A stretch of DNA of 63,349 nt from Mordavella massiliensis (GCF_016902415.1 NZ_JACJLV010000013.1:1-63349); one strand, 5' to 3'; positions 34,638 to 43,996 are shown, counted from the first letter of the stretch. The notes: a model not told the origin generated them from the sequence alone. Translations and numbers: made by a program.

Positions 34638-36725
34638 ATGTACAAGAAGTATGAAATGGAACTGGCCGGCAGAACACTTCGTGTTGACGTTGGCCGTGTG
34701 GCAAAGCAGGCGAACGGCGCGGTGCTGATGCACTATGGAGACACTACAGTGCTTTGTACAGCAACAGCATCTGAAAAGCCAAGAGAAGGGATCGACTTTT
34801 TCCCGTTAAGTGTAGAGTACAACGAACGGATGTATGCGGTTGGAAAGATCCCGGGCGGATTTAATAAAAGAGAGGGCAAGGCTTCTGAGAATGCGATCCT
34901 GACAGACCGTGTTATTGACCGTCCGATGCGTCCTCTGTTCCCCAAGGACTACCGCAATGATGTGACTCTGGAAAACCTGGTGCTGTCTGTGGATCAGGAC
35001 TGCTCTCCGGAACTGACTGCGATGCTGGGAGCAGCCATTGCAACCTGCATTTCCGATATTCCGTTTGACGGACCGATCTCTACCACACAGGTAGGACTGG
35101 TTGACGGGGAATTTGTATTCAATCCCACAGAAGCACAGAAGACCGCTTCTGAACTGGCTCTGACAGTTGCCTCTACCAAAGAAAAAGTGATCATGATCGA
35201 GGCAGGCGCCAATGAGGTGCCGGAGCAGCAGATGATCGATGCGATTTTTGCGGCGCACGAACTGAACCAGAAGGTGATCGCATTTATTGAGACCATCGTG
35301 GCAGAGTGCGGAAAGCCGAAACATGAATATGAAAGCTTTGCGGTTCCGGAAGAATTATTTGACGCGATCCGCGCTATCGTTCCGGCAGAAGAGATGGAAG
35401 AGGCTGTATTTACCGATGACAAGCAGACCAGAGAAGAAAATATCCGCAAGATTACAGAAAGACTGGAAGAGGCATTTGCAGACAAGGAAGAGTGGCTTGC
35501 AAAATTAGGCGAGGCTGTTTACCAGTACCAGAAGAAGACCGTCCGCAAGATGATCTTAAAGGACCACAAACGTCCGGATGGACGTGCGATCGATGAGATC
35601 CGTCCGCTGGCAGCTGAGATCGACCTGATCCCGAGAGTGCATGGATCCGCCATGTTTACCCGCGGACAGACACAGATCTGCAACATTACAACTCTGGCTC
35701 CGCTTTCGGACGCACAGAGACTGGATGGACTGGATGAGACAGAGACATCCAAGAGATATATGCATCATTACAATTTCCCATCCTATTCTGTAGGCGAGAC
35801 CAGACCGTCCAGAGGACCGGGACGCCGTGAGATCGGACACGGAGCGCTTGCTGAGAGAGCTCTGATCCCGGTACTTCCAAGCGAGGCAGAGTTCCCGTAC
35901 GCGATCCGTACCGTATCTGAGACCTTTGAGTCAAACGGTTCCACTTCACAGGCCAGCGTATGCGCATCCTCCATGTCACTGATGGCTGCCGGTGTTCCGA
36001 TCAAGAGCGCGGTGGCAGGTATTTCCGCAGGACTTGTGACAGGCGATACCGATGATGACTACCTGGTACTGACAGATATCCAGGGACTGGAAGATTTCTT
36101 TGGCGATATGGACTTTAAGGTAGCCGGAACACATAAAGGTATCACTGCCATCCAGATGGACATCAAGATCCACGGACTGACCAGACCGATCATCGAAGAG
36201 GCGATTGCAGCGACCAAAAAGGCCAGAACCTACATCATTGATGAAGTCATGAATAAGGCCATTTCCGAGCCGAGACCGGAAGTAGGCGAATTCGCTCCGA
36301 AGATCATTCAGATGCAGATCGATCCGCAGAAGATCGGCGATGTAGTAGGACAGAGAGGAAAAACCATCAATGCCATCATCGAACAGACCGGCGTGAAGAT
36401 CGATATCGAAGATGACGGTTCCGTATCTATCTGCGGCACAGATGCAGAAGGCATGGAAAAAGCCAGAAAGCTGATCTACATCATTGTAACCGACTTTGAA
36501 GCCGGACAGGTACTGGAAGGAAAAGTAGTCAGCATTAAAGAATTCGGCGCATTCCTGGAGTTCGCTCCCGGAAAAGAAGGAATGGTCCACATTTCCAAAC
36601 TTGCAAAAGAAAGAGTGAACCGCGTAGAAGACGTGCTGACTCTTGGCGATGTGGTAAAAGTTGTCTGCCTGGGCAAGGATAAGATGGGCAGATTCTCCTT
36701 CAGCATCAAAGATGTAGCAGAGTAA
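34638..36725 (+). CDS. pnp: Polyribonucleotide nucleotidyltransferase (PNPase)
   Basis: A 695-residue phosphorolytic 3'-5' exoribonuclease of the RNA degradation machinery. Two RNase PH cores are visible: the first with ALMHYGDTTVLCTATAS, the second with VHGSAMFTRGQTQ, SYSVGETRPSRGPGRREIGHG and the catalytic region near DTDDDYLVLTDIQG. A KH domain (IGDVVGQRGKTINAIIEQTG) and an S1 domain (EGKVVSIKEFGAFLEFAPGKEGMVHISKL) follow. The ATG at 34638 follows AAAAAGGAGAAAATT. Expression is probably autoregulated through the leader stem. A dispersed repeat acting as terminator follows it. Confidence 0.98.
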   Translation: MYKKYEMELAGRTLRVDVGRVAKQANGAVLMHYGDTTVLCTATASEKPREGIDFFPLSVEYNERMYAVGKIPGGFNKREGKASENAILTDRVIDRPMRPLFPKDYRNDVTLENLVLSVDQDCSPELTAMLGAAIATCISDIPFDGPISTTQVGLVDGEFVFNPTEAQKTASELALTVASTKEKVIMIEAGANEVPEQQMIDAIFAAHELNQKVIAFIETIVAECGKPKHEYESFAVPEELFDAIRAIVPAEEMEEAVFTDDKQTREENIRKITERLEEAFADKEEWLAKLGEAVYQYQKKTVRKMILKDHKRPDGRAIDEIRPLAAEIDLIPRVHGSAMFTRGQTQICNITTLAPLSDAQRLDGLDETETSKRYMHHYNFPSYSVGETRPSRGPGRREIGHGALAERALIPVLPSEAEFPYAIRTVSETFESNGSTSQASVCASSMSLMAAGVPIKSAVAGISAGLVTGDTDDDYLVLTDIQGLEDFFGDMDFKVAGTHKGITAIQMDIKIHGLTRPIIEEAIAATKKARTYIIDEVMNKAISEPRPEVGEFAPKIIQMQIDPQKIGDVVGQRGKTINAIIEQTGVKIDIEDDGSVSICGTDAEGMEKARKLIYIIVTDFEAGQVLEGKVVSIKEFGAFLEFAPGKEGMVHISKLAKERVNRVEDVLTLGDVVKVVCLGKDKMGRFSFSIKDVAE

Positions 36726-36732
36726 ATTTAAA

Positions 36733-36817
36733 CAGGGTACAGGGTGTTTTCCAATTAGGTACACCCTGAATGTCAAAAAGGGACGTAGACAAATGCAAAA
36801 GGTCTACGTCCCTTTTT
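36733..36817 (+). repeat. Dispersed palindromic repeat, copy C, serving as pnp terminator
   Basis: It starts with CAGGGTAC, includes an inverted pair CAGGGTGT/ACACCCTG, and ends in the hairpin AAAAAGGGACGTAGAC (36775-36790) against GTCTACGTCCCTTTTT (36802-36817). In this copy a T-run makes a good Rho-independent terminator. The same parts occur after gpmI (inverted) and parE. Confidence 0.85.
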
Positions 36818-36870
36818 GTGCATAAAACTTCAGTTTGGACATATATTGGTGTAGAAAGAGGTGGACAAAG

Positions 36871-37812
36871 ATGCAGGAGAGGATTGGAATTTATGATGTT
36901 CTGCCGGGGAAGATCCGGTTTCTGGTGGAGAAGGAGCGTCTGCAGGAGGACCTGCTGCAGGAAATCCGCTTGCGGACGGGGCAGCCGTTGATCTTAATCT
37001 ACCGGGACAGGGAGGTTTTTCCCATGCAGGACGGGAAACCTTACCGGGTGCAGGAGGAGGATCTGAAGGAGACGTTGGAATATGTCAGCAATTATTCGCT
37101 TTATGCGTATGAACAGGAGATGCGCCAGGGGTTTATTACGATGGAAGGGGGGCACCGTGTGGGGATGACGGGACAGGCGATCATGGAGAAGGGGCAGATA
37201 AAAAATCTGAAATATATTTCTTCTTTGAATATCCGGGTGTCACACGAAAAGCCCGGATGCGCGGACCAGGTGCTGCCCTATCTGATCCGGGACCAGTCGG
37301 TCTGCCATACGCTTCTGGTGTCGCCGCCCAGGTGCGGGAAAACCACATTGCTCCGGGATCTGATCCGGCAGATCTCTGATGGCACCCGGCTGCTTGCAGG
37401 AAGGACGGTGGGCGTGGTGGACGAGCGCTCGGAGATCGGCGGATGCTACCGGGGTGTGGCGCAGAACAGGCTGGGAAGGCGGACAGACATCCTGGACGGC
37501 TGCCCGAAAGCGGAGGGGATGATGATGCTGATCCGTTCCATGGGGCCGGAGGTGATCGCAGTGGATGAGATCGGCAAGGCGGAAGATGTACATGCCATAG
37601 AATATGCGATCCACTGCGGCTGCCGGATCCTGGCAACGGTACACGGGGCGTCTATGGAAGAGCTGAGGCAAAAACCCCTGTTCCATCAGCTGATCAGGCG
37701 CGGGTGCTTTGAGCGGTATGTGCTGCTGGGAAATCAGCCAAAGGCAGGACAGGTGCTGGGAATCTATGATGAGAGGGGAAGCCTTCTGTACCGGGAAGAA
37801 TGTACATGTTAA
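36871..37812 (+). CDS. spoIIIAA: Stage III sporulation protein AA (secretion-type ATPase)
   Basis: A 313-residue cytoplasmic ATPase related to type II/IV secretion motors. It energises the mother-cell SpoIIIA complex that forms a channel into the forespore and is needed for late SigG activity. The Walker A motif SPPRCGKTTLLRDL lies near residue 150 and the Walker B-like VIAVDEIGKAEDV near 230, followed by the ATVHGAS segment. The ATG at 36871 follows AAAGAGGTGG; a TTG at 36835 in the same frame is unlikely. It heads the eight-gene spoIIIA operon, and its end overlaps spoIIIAB. Confidence 0.95.
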   Translation: MQERIGIYDVLPGKIRFLVEKERLQEDLLQEIRLRTGQPLILIYRDREVFPMQDGKPYRVQEEDLKETLEYVSNYSLYAYEQEMRQGFITMEGGHRVGMTGQAIMEKGQIKNLKYISSLNIRVSHEKPGCADQVLPYLIRDQSVCHTLLVSPPRCGKTTLLRDLIRQISDGTRLLAGRTVGVVDERSEIGGCYRGVAQNRLGRRTDILDGCPKAEGMMMLIRSMGPEVIAVDEIGKAEDVHAIEYAIHCGCRILATVHGASMEELRQKPLFHQLIRRGCFERYVLLGNQPKAGQVLGIYDERGSLLYREECTC

Positions 37813-38324
37813 AGCTTGCCGGCAGCATTCTTATCATCGGCACAGGCATTCTTGCCGGTATGTCCGCCGCGGACAGGGTCCGGCAGCAGTATGAAGAAAT
37901 GCGGGAGCTTCAGACCCTGCTATATGCGCTTCGAAGCGAGATCCTGTATGCCAGAGCCTGCCTGGGCGAAGCATTTTTGAAAATCGGAAGAGACGCCGGG
38001 GAGCCATACCGTGGATGGATGATGGAGATGTCCCGGAAGATGGAAAGAAGACAGGACCGAATGCTTTCTGTCATCTGGAAAACCGGGGTCCGGGATGCGC
38101 TGAAAAACTCCAAAATCCAAAAGAGAGATCTTCTGCGCCTGGAAGAACTGGGAACGCAGCTTGGAGACGCAGATCTGGAAGCACAGATCCGAAGTCTTGA
38201 CCGGTATCTGGAGGAACTTAAGCATTCCATGGAAGAAATAAGGGAGGGGATGAAGATCAAGATCCGGCTCTGCCAGTGCCTGGGCGTGATGGGCGGGATA
38301 TTCGTCACCATTTTGCTGATCTAA
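37806..38324 (+). CDS. spoIIIAB: Stage III sporulation protein AB
   Basis: A 172-residue SpoIIIA complex subunit related to type II secretion GspF-like platform proteins. One N-terminal membrane segment (LAGSILIIGTGILAGMSAA), a long helical cytoplasmic part rich in charged residues (EEMRELQTLLYALRSEILYA) and a C-terminal membrane segment (LGVMGGIFVTILLI) are visible. The ATG at 37806 is chosen since GGGAAGA lies seven bases upstream; an ATG at 37800 is too close. It overlaps spoIIIAA by seven bases. Confidence 0.92.
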   Translation: MLKLAGSILIIGTGILAGMSAADRVRQQYEEMRELQTLLYALRSEILYARACLGEAFLKIGRDAGEPYRGWMMEMSRKMERRQDRMLSVIWKTGVRDALKNSKIQKRDLLRLEELGTQLGDADLEAQIRSLDRYLEELKHSMEEIREGMKIKIRLCQCLGVMGGIFVTILLI

Positions 38325-38363
38325 AAAAGATGGACATTCGCCTGTCCGGCTAAGGAGGATTAC

Positions 38364-38558
38364 ATGAATATCAGTCTGTTATTTAAAATTGCGGCGGTAG
38401 GGATCCTGGTATCGATCTTAAGCCAGGTGCTCAAGCACAGCGGAAGAGAGGAGCAGGCGTTTTTAACCAGTCTGGCTGGACTTTTGCTGGTACTGTTCTG
38501 GATCGTGCCGTATATCTACGATCTGTTTGTGTCGATCCAGGATCTGTTCTCGCTGTAA
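38364..38558 (+). CDS. spoIIIAC: Stage III sporulation protein AC
   Basis: A 64-residue membrane protein with two transmembrane helices, LLFKIAAVGILVSILSQVL and LTSLAGLLLVLFWIVPYIYDL, separated by the charged loop KHSGREEQ. Size and layout match SpoIIIAC, a small subunit of the mother-cell feeding-tube complex. GGCTAAGGAGGATTAC precedes its ATG. The next gene, spoIIIAD, starts 25 bp later. Confidence 0.94.
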   Translation: MNISLLFKIAAVGILVSILSQVLKHSGREEQAFLTSLAGLLLVLFWIVPYIYDLFVSIQDLFSL

Positions 38559-38583
38559 AGCAGATAGAAAATGAGGTGGCAGA

Positions 38584-38970
38584 ATGGATGTGATACAGAT
38601 CGGGATCCTGGGCGTGGCCGGTGCGCTTCTGGCTGTTCAGTTTAAATCCGGAAAAACAGAATACGGGATCTATATCAGTCTTGCACTGAGCCTGTTTATC
38701 TTTTTTGCGGTGGTAAGCCGGTTAAAGATCCTGGTGGATCTTCTGGCCCAGATCGGGGCCTACATACAGATGGATGCTGCTTACACCGGCACGCTGCTCA
38801 AAATGCTGGGCATCACCTATGTGGCGGAGTTTTCTTCCGCGATCTGTAAAGACGCTGGCTATCAGACGATTGCCGTGCAGATCGAGATTTTTGCAAAACT
38901 GGCCATCCTGGTGTTAAGCATGCCTGTTCTTATGGCGCTTCTGTCAGCGATCCGGGATTTTCTGGCGTAA
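38584..38970 (+). CDS. spoIIIAD: Stage III sporulation protein AD
   Basis: A 128-residue membrane protein of the SpoIIIAC/AD family with about four hydrophobic segments, including ISLALSLFIFFAVVSRLKIL and KLAILVLSMPVLMALLSAI. The YVAEFSSAICKDAGYQTIAVQIEIFAK stretch is a conserved mark of SpoIIIAD. AAATGAGGTGGCAGA precedes its ATG. It works with AC and AE in the membrane part of the complex. Confidence 0.94.
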   Translation: MDVIQIGILGVAGALLAVQFKSGKTEYGIYISLALSLFIFFAVVSRLKILVDLLAQIGAYIQMDAAYTGTLLKMLGITYVAEFSSAICKDAGYQTIAVQIEIFAKLAILVLSMPVLMALLSAIRDFLA

Positions 38971-38982
38971 GGGGGTGCTGGT

Positions 38983-40218
38983 GTGAGGAGGACTGGCACG
39001 AAGAGAAGAAAAATAAGACGGGGAGCGCGAAGAAGACTGGGCCCGGTGCGGCTCTGTATGGCGGCTGTTCTGCTTGCCGTTCTTTTTCCGCTTACAGCAG
39101 GCGCAGTTCAGGAAGAAAATCCGGATAACCGGGAAGACGAAGAACCAATAGCAAGTGTAGAGGACGCAGGCGGAGAACTGCTGGAGACGTTTCCCTTTGA
39201 CGAGGTCGATGACGCTTTAGAAGAACTGTTTCCGGAAGAACGGCTGGATTTTCAGGAGACGGTGAGCCGGTTGATCGAAGGCGACGTTGATTCGCTGTCC
39301 GGACTTTTTCGCCGTCTGATCCGGGACCGGCTGACCTATGCATTCCGTGTGGGAAAGGACCAACTGGCTCATGTGCTTCTGATCGCTGTGATAGCAGCGG
39401 TATTCCGGAATTTTTCCAGGGTATTTCAGAGCCGCCAGCTTTCGCAGATCAGTTTTTATGCGGTCTACCTTCTGATGATGGCGCTGACGCTTAAGACCTT
39501 TGCGGCAGTGGTGGAATGGACAGAAGAAGGGGTGCATATGCTGACGGCCTTTATGGGCGCTTTCTGCCCTCTGTACTTTGTGGCGGTTGCGGCGGCAAAG
39601 GGAAGCGTGACAGCGGTTGCGTTTTATCAGCTGGTGCTTTTTCTTATTTATCTGACGGAGCTTCTGATCGCCAACGTCCTGCTTCCCATGATCCACATTT
39701 ATATGATCGTCCGTGTGCTGAACGATCTTTCCAGAGAAAATTATCTGACGAAATTTGCAGAACTGATCGAAACCGGTGTTTCCTGGAGTTTAAAAGCGCT
39801 GCTTGCAGTTGTGGCAGGATTCAATGTGGTACAGGGAATGATCAGCCCGGCGATTGATTCTGTGAAGAGGAGCATCCTGGCCCGTGGGGCCGAGGCGATC
39901 CCGGGCGTAGGGGATGCGCTGGGCGGTATGGCGGAAGTGGCGGCCGGAACAGCGGTACTGGTCAAAAACGGGATTGGTATGGCAGGAGCCCTGCTCTGTG
40001 TGGCGCTTTGTCTGGTGCCGCTTGTCCAGATGGCCTGTATCACGTTTCTCTATAAGCTTGCCGCCGCTGTGATCCAGCCGGTGTCCGATGAGAGGATCAC
40101 CGGATGCGTGGACACGGTCGGAGAAGGGTGCCGTCTTCTGATGCGGGTGTTTTTTACCACAGGCGTGCTTTTTCTGTTAACGGTAGCTGTGGCGGCCGCT
40201 GTGACTAACGGGACGTAA
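38983..40218 (+). CDS. spoIIIAE: Stage III sporulation protein AE
   Basis: A 411-residue polytopic membrane protein of the SpoIIIA complex. A basic N-terminus (RRTGTKRRKIRRGARRRLG) precedes a signal-like hydrophobic stretch ending in TAGAVQ, then an acidic region and about seven transmembrane segments. The conserved GAFCPLYFVAVAAAKGS and YMIVRVLNDLSRENYL motifs support the family. The start is a GTG at 38983, twelve bases after spoIIIAD, with AAGGGGGTG upstream. Function: membrane scaffold of the mother-cell channel, inferred from the family. Confidence 0.93.
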   Translation: MRRTGTKRRKIRRGARRRLGPVRLCMAAVLLAVLFPLTAGAVQEENPDNREDEEPIASVEDAGGELLETFPFDEVDDALEELFPEERLDFQETVSRLIEGDVDSLSGLFRRLIRDRLTYAFRVGKDQLAHVLLIAVIAAVFRNFSRVFQSRQLSQISFYAVYLLMMALTLKTFAAVVEWTEEGVHMLTAFMGAFCPLYFVAVAAAKGSVTAVAFYQLVLFLIYLTELLIANVLLPMIHIYMIVRVLNDLSRENYLTKFAELIETGVSWSLKALLAVVAGFNVVQGMISPAIDSVKRSILARGAEAIPGVGDALGGMAEVAAGTAVLVKNGIGMAGALLCVALCLVPLVQMACITFLYKLAAAVIQPVSDERITGCVDTVGEGCRLLMRVFFTTGVLFLLTVAVAAAVTNGT

Positions 40219-40239
40219 CAGATCCATAAGGAGGATCCG

Positions 40240-40566
40240 ATGCTGGAATATATCTACGAATGGATGGAAAATATTGCATTTTATATGGTTCTGGTAACAG
40301 CGGTGATGCATCTTTTGCCGGATTCGGATTATCAGAAATATGTCCGCTTCTTTACCGGTCTGACGCTGGTGGTCCTTCTTCTTACACCGGTGTCCGGGCT
40401 TTTCGGCATAGACGAAGAACTGAAAAATATTTCACAGAACCGGGATTATGAGGCGCAGATGGAGAAGATCCAGGAAGCCTCTCCGTTTCTGGAAGACACA
40501 GGCGGGGACGGGGACGAAAAGGATCCGGCAAAGATTCAAGTGGAGGAGATAGAAATTGGACAGTAA
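40240..40566 (+). CDS. spoIIIAF: Stage III sporulation protein AF
   Basis: A 108-residue protein with two N-terminal membrane helices (NIAFYMVLVTAVMHLLP and FFTGLTLVVLLLTPVSGLFG) and an acidic soluble C-terminal tail of about 45 residues. This tail is shorter than in Bacillus SpoIIIAF, whose soluble domain is larger, so this is a reduced form. TAAGGAGGATCCG precedes the ATG. It overlaps spoIIIAG by 11 bases. Confidence 0.88.
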   Translation: MLEYIYEWMENIAFYMVLVTAVMHLLPDSDYQKYVRFFTGLTLVVLLLTPVSGLFGIDEELKNISQNRDYEAQMEKIQEASPFLEDTGGDGDEKDPAKIQVEEIEIGQ

Positions 40567-41164
40567 AAAAATCAAAGAAATGCTGGCCGGATGTTCCATA
40601 CGGAAGCTGAAAAAAGATCAGCTTCTGATCCTCTTTCTGACAGGGGTTCTGCTGGTGGTGATCGCACTTCCTTCCGGCGGGGGAAAGACCGGCGCGCACT
40701 CAGATGATCCGGACAGCGCGGGCCGGAACGCCCCGGCGGATTCTTCCGGGGAAGATCAGATGGATTATGTCCGGTATCTGGAACAGAAGCTGGAGGAGGT
40801 GATCTCCCAGATGGAAGGGGCCGGAGACGTGACTGTGATGGTCACCCTGCAGTCTTCTTCGGAAAAGGTGGTGGAAAAAGACGCCTCCTCCGGGCAGGAA
40901 AACGTCACGGAAGCAGACAGCCAGGGGGGAACCAGATCCACGGTCAGCAAAAATCTGGAAGAAACAACGGTCTATGCATCCGGAGAAGACACACAAGGAA
41001 GCCCCTATGTCAGCAAGGAGTTAAGTCCCAGGATCGAAGGCGTTCTGGTGGTGGCAGAGGGCGGCGGAAGGGCAGAGATCAAACAGGATATCACCGAAGC
41101 TGTGGAGGCATTATTCGGGATCGAATCGCATAAGATTAGGATAATGAAGAAGCAGGAACCATGA
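40556..41164 (+). CDS. spoIIIAG: Stage III sporulation protein AG
   Basis: A 202-residue protein with one membrane anchor (LLILFLTGVLLVVIALP) near residues 22-38 and an intermembrane-space domain that in Bacillus forms a large ring like secretin modules. The YVRYLEQKLEEVISQMEGAGDVTVMV segment and the C-terminal KQDITEAVEALFGIESHKI match the ring-building domain. The start is a TTG at 40556 with GGAGGAG seven bases upstream, overlapping spoIIIAF. It overlaps the in-frame ATG at 41161 of the next gene region. Confidence 0.92.
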   Translation: MDSKKIKEMLAGCSIRKLKKDQLLILFLTGVLLVVIALPSGGGKTGAHSDDPDSAGRNAPADSSGEDQMDYVRYLEQKLEEVISQMEGAGDVTVMVTLQSSSEKVVEKDASSGQENVTEADSQGGTRSTVSKNLEETTVYASGEDTQGSPYVSKELSPRIEGVLVVAEGGGRAEIKQDITEAVEALFGIESHKIRIMKKQEP

Positions 41165-41190
41165 CAGGTCAAAAAGCAGGAGGGGTAACA

Positions 41191-41835
41191 GTGAAAAAAT
41201 TATTGAAAAAGAATCAGATCATTATCGCGGTGCTGGCAGTGATGATCGCGGCAGCAGGATATCTGAATTATTCCGGGCGGATCTTTCCGGCCGGAAACGA
41301 TACGGAAGAAGCAAATGCCGATCTGGCAAGCCAGGAACTTCTGGATATTTCGGAAGAAGACGTGACGGCATCCGGGGAAGACATTGAAAGTCAGGACAGT
41401 GACGCCGGGGAGCCGGCGGAGGATGGAACTGTGGAAGGAACGCCCGGAGAGGCGGTGCTGACCAGCGCCCAGGCAGGAAATATCGTGGCGGAGGCAAAGG
41501 TGACCAGAGAGCAGGTGCGGGCGCAGAACAAAGAATCTCTGCTGGAGATTATCGACAATGAACATTTAAGCGATGAGCAGAAGCAGGATGCCGTCAGTCA
41601 GATGGTGACAATGACAGACTATGCGGAAAAAGAAGCGGCGGCAGAAACCCTTCTTGCTTCCAAAGGATTTACAGATGCCGTCGTAAGCATGACCGCCGAT
41701 TCTGCGGATGTGGTGATCGGGCAGGCGGAACTTGATGATGCCAGTCTGGCGCAGATCGAAGACATTGTGACAAGAAAAACCGGCGTGCCGGCACAGAACG
41801 TGGTGATCACCCCGGTCAGCGCCCAGACAGAATAG
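41191..41835 (+). CDS. spoIIIAH: Stage III sporulation protein AH
   Basis: A 214-residue protein with a basic start, a membrane anchor (QIIIAVLAVMIAAAGYLNYSG) and a ring-forming domain in the space between mother cell and forespore. In Bacillus it pairs with forespore SpoIIQ. The C-terminal LLASKGFTDAVVSMTADSADVVI and QIEDIVTRKTGVPAQNVVITP are the conserved YscJ/FliF-like part; the acidic linker between 35 and 85 is variable. The GTG at 41191 follows AGGAGGGG; the ATG at 41161 forms an ATGA overlap with spoIIIAG and is the alternative start. Confidence 0.92.
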   Translation: MKKLLKKNQIIIAVLAVMIAAAGYLNYSGRIFPAGNDTEEANADLASQELLDISEEDVTASGEDIESQDSDAGEPAEDGTVEGTPGEAVLTSAQAGNIVAEAKVTREQVRAQNKESLLEIIDNEHLSDEQKQDAVSQMVTMTDYAEKEAAAETLLASKGFTDAVVSMTADSADVVIGQAELDDASLAQIEDIVTRKTGVPAQNVVITPVSAQTE

Positions 41836-41846
41836 AGAAAATCTAT

Positions 41847-41875
41847 TTGAGGATTCCGGCCTTGTATGATATACT
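41847..41875 (+). promoter_or_regulatory. SigA-type promoter of prfC
   Basis: TTGAGG at 41847-41852 and TATACT at 41870-41875, 17 bp apart. The leader holds a GCGC-ATTG-GCGC mini hairpin and two ATATCATAGA direct repeats (near 41899-41918). Confidence 0.65.
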
Positions 41876-41935
41876 GACTAATAGCGCATTGGCGCGGATA
41901 TCATAGAATATCATAGATTAGGAGTGTTATCATAT

Positions 41936-43537
41936 ATGTCAGAGATCAAGGAGGAAGTAAAGGAGCAGATCGCAAAAAGAAGGACTTTTGCGATCATCTC
42001 ACACCCGGATGCAGGAAAGACTACACTGACAGAAAAGTTTCTTCTGTACGGAGGAGCCATCAATCAGGCGGGAAGCGTAAAAGGCAAGGCCACAGCCAGA
42101 CATGCGGTGTCTGACTGGATGGAGATTGAAAAGGAACGAGGCATTTCCGTCACTTCATCGGTTCTGCAGTTTAATTACGGCGGATACTGTATCAATATCC
42201 TGGATACCCCCGGCCATCAGGACTTTTCGGAGGATACGTACCGTACCCTGATGGCCGCGGATTCAGCGGTCATGGTCATTGACGCGTCAAAAGGTGTGGA
42301 GGCCCAGACGCGGAAGCTTTTTAAGGTATGTACCATGAGACATATCCCGATTTTTACCTTTATCAACAAGATGGACCGGGAAGCCATGGATACGTTCGAA
42401 CTGCTGGATGATATCGAGCAGGAACTGGGGATCGCCACCTGTCCCATTAACTGGCCCATTGGTTCGGGAAAAGAGTTCAGGGGTGTGTACGACCGGGCCG
42501 AAAAGCAGGTGGAGATCTTCTCCGGCACACAGAAGGGAACCACACAGGGAGAAGTGAAAAAAGTCTCCATCAATGATCCGGAAATCTCCTGGCTGATCTC
42601 GGATTCTCAGAAGCTGCAGCTGGAGGAAGAGATTGAGCTGCAGGATGGAGCAGGAGCGCCTTTTGATCAGGAGCTGGTCAGCAAAGGAGAATTGTCGCCG
42701 GTATTTTTTGGATCCGCTCTGACCAATTTCGGCGTGGAGACATTTCTCCAGCATTTCCTGAAGATGACCACATCCCCGCTTCCGCGGATGTCGGACGCCG
42801 GACCCATCGATCCCATGGTGGAGCCGGACTTTTCTGCGTTTGTTTTTAAGATCCAGGCAAATATGAATAAAGCCCACAGAGACCGTATCGCGTTTATGCG
42901 GATCTGTTCCGGCGAGTTTGAGGCAGGCATGGACGTATGGCATATGCAGGGAGGAAAGAAGGTCCGCCTGTCCCAGCCGCAGCAGCTGATGGCCAGTGAG
43001 CGGAAAATGATCAGCAAAGCGTATGGCGGAGATATCATCGGTGTATTTGATCCGGGCATCTTTTCAATCGGAGATACGCTGACCGCATCAGCCAACCGGT
43101 TCTCTTATGAAGGGATCCCGACGTTTGCACCGGAACATTTCGCAAGGGTGCGCCAGGTAGACACCATGAAGCGCAAGCAGTTTATCAAAGGGATCAATCA
43201 GATCGCACAGGAGGGAGCCATCCAGATCTTCCAGGAATTTAATACCGGAATGGAAGAGATCATTGTCGGCGTGGTAGGAGTCCTGCAGTTTGACGTGCTC
43301 AAGTACAGACTGGAAAATGAGTATAATGTGGAAATACGCATGGACAGCCTTCCCTATGAGTACATCCGCTGGATCGAAAGCAGTAAGACAGAGGTGGACA
43401 AGATCACAGGAACTTCGGATATGAAGAAGGTCAAGGATCTCAAAGGCCGTCCGCTCTTATTGTTTGTGAACGAGTGGAGCATCCGGATGACGGTTGAGCG
43501 GAACGAAGGGCTGGTCCTTTCGGAATTCGGACGGTAA
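41936..43537 (+). CDS. prfC: Peptide chain release factor 3
   Basis: A 533-residue translational GTPase that recycles RF1/RF2 from the ribosome after termination. G1 is SHPDAGKTTLTEKF, G2 region RGISVTSSVLQF, G3 DTPGHQDF and G4 NKMDRE; the RF3 C-terminal domain is complete. The ATG at 41936 follows TAGGAGTG; a TTG at 41924 is inside that site. It stands alone with its own promoter between the spoIIIA operon and asp23, a place where Bacillus has accB and accC. Confidence 0.97.
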   Translation: MSEIKEEVKEQIAKRRTFAIISHPDAGKTTLTEKFLLYGGAINQAGSVKGKATARHAVSDWMEIEKERGISVTSSVLQFNYGGYCINILDTPGHQDFSEDTYRTLMAADSAVMVIDASKGVEAQTRKLFKVCTMRHIPIFTFINKMDREAMDTFELLDDIEQELGIATCPINWPIGSGKEFRGVYDRAEKQVEIFSGTQKGTTQGEVKKVSINDPEISWLISDSQKLQLEEEIELQDGAGAPFDQELVSKGELSPVFFGSALTNFGVETFLQHFLKMTTSPLPRMSDAGPIDPMVEPDFSAFVFKIQANMNKAHRDRIAFMRICSGEFEAGMDVWHMQGGKKVRLSQPQQLMASERKMISKAYGGDIIGVFDPGIFSIGDTLTASANRFSYEGIPTFAPEHFARVRQVDTMKRKQFIKGINQIAQEGAIQIFQEFNTGMEEIIVGVVGVLQFDVLKYRLENEYNVEIRMDSLPYEYIRWIESSKTEVDKITGTSDMKKVKDLKGRPLLLFVNEWSIRMTVERNEGLVLSEFGR

Positions 43538-43612
43538 AACTCATACTAGGCAAATCCGGATTAATTTGTTATAATAAATAGAAGTGTTAGACCAGACAGG
43601 AGGGTTTCCAAA

Positions 43613-43996
43613 ATGAGTAAAGAGGAAAGAAACACATATACGATCCAGGCGGATGAGAGTCTGGGCGAAGTAAAGATCGCAGATGAAGTGGTAGCAATGA
43701 TCGCAGGACTTGCGGCGATGGAGGTAGAAGGTGTTGCTTCTATGGCCGGCAACGCGACCAGAGAGCTGATCAGCAAGCTGGGAATGAAGTCGCTTTCCAA
43801 GGGCGTGAAGGTAGACGTGCTGGAAGGCGTGGTGACCGTATCCCTGTCTCTGAATCTGAAATACGGCTACAGCATCAAAGATATCACCACAAAGGTACAG
43901 GAGAAGGTAAAAGCAGCCATTGAAAACATGACAGGTCTTGAGGTGGCAGATGTGAATATCCGTGTGGCCGGCGTGGACGTTCCGGAGGAAGATTAA
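43613..43996 (+). CDS. Asp23/Gls24 family envelope stress protein
   Basis: A 127-residue Asp23-family protein. IADEVVAMIAGLAAMEVEGVASMAG and the C-terminal VKAAIENMTGLEVADVNIRVAGVD are characteristic. Members attach to the membrane through partner proteins and respond to envelope stress; the Bacillus homologue YqhY is encoded at the same place before nusB and affects lipid metabolism. GACAGGAGGGTTTCCAAA precedes its ATG. TATAAT at 43570-43575 suggests a local promoter. It ends directly at the nusB start. Confidence 0.9.
   Translation: MSKEERNTYTIQADESLGEVKIADEVVAMIAGLAAMEVEGVASMAGNATRELISKLGMKSLSKGVKVDVLEGVVTVSLSLNLKYGYSIKDITTKVQEKVKAAIENMTGLEVADVNIRVAGVDVPEED

Noticed and set aside
36835-36870. 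TTG start giving a longer SpoIIIAA
   Set aside because: The ATG at 36871 has AAAGAGGTGG at proper distance, and the extra residues do not match the family.
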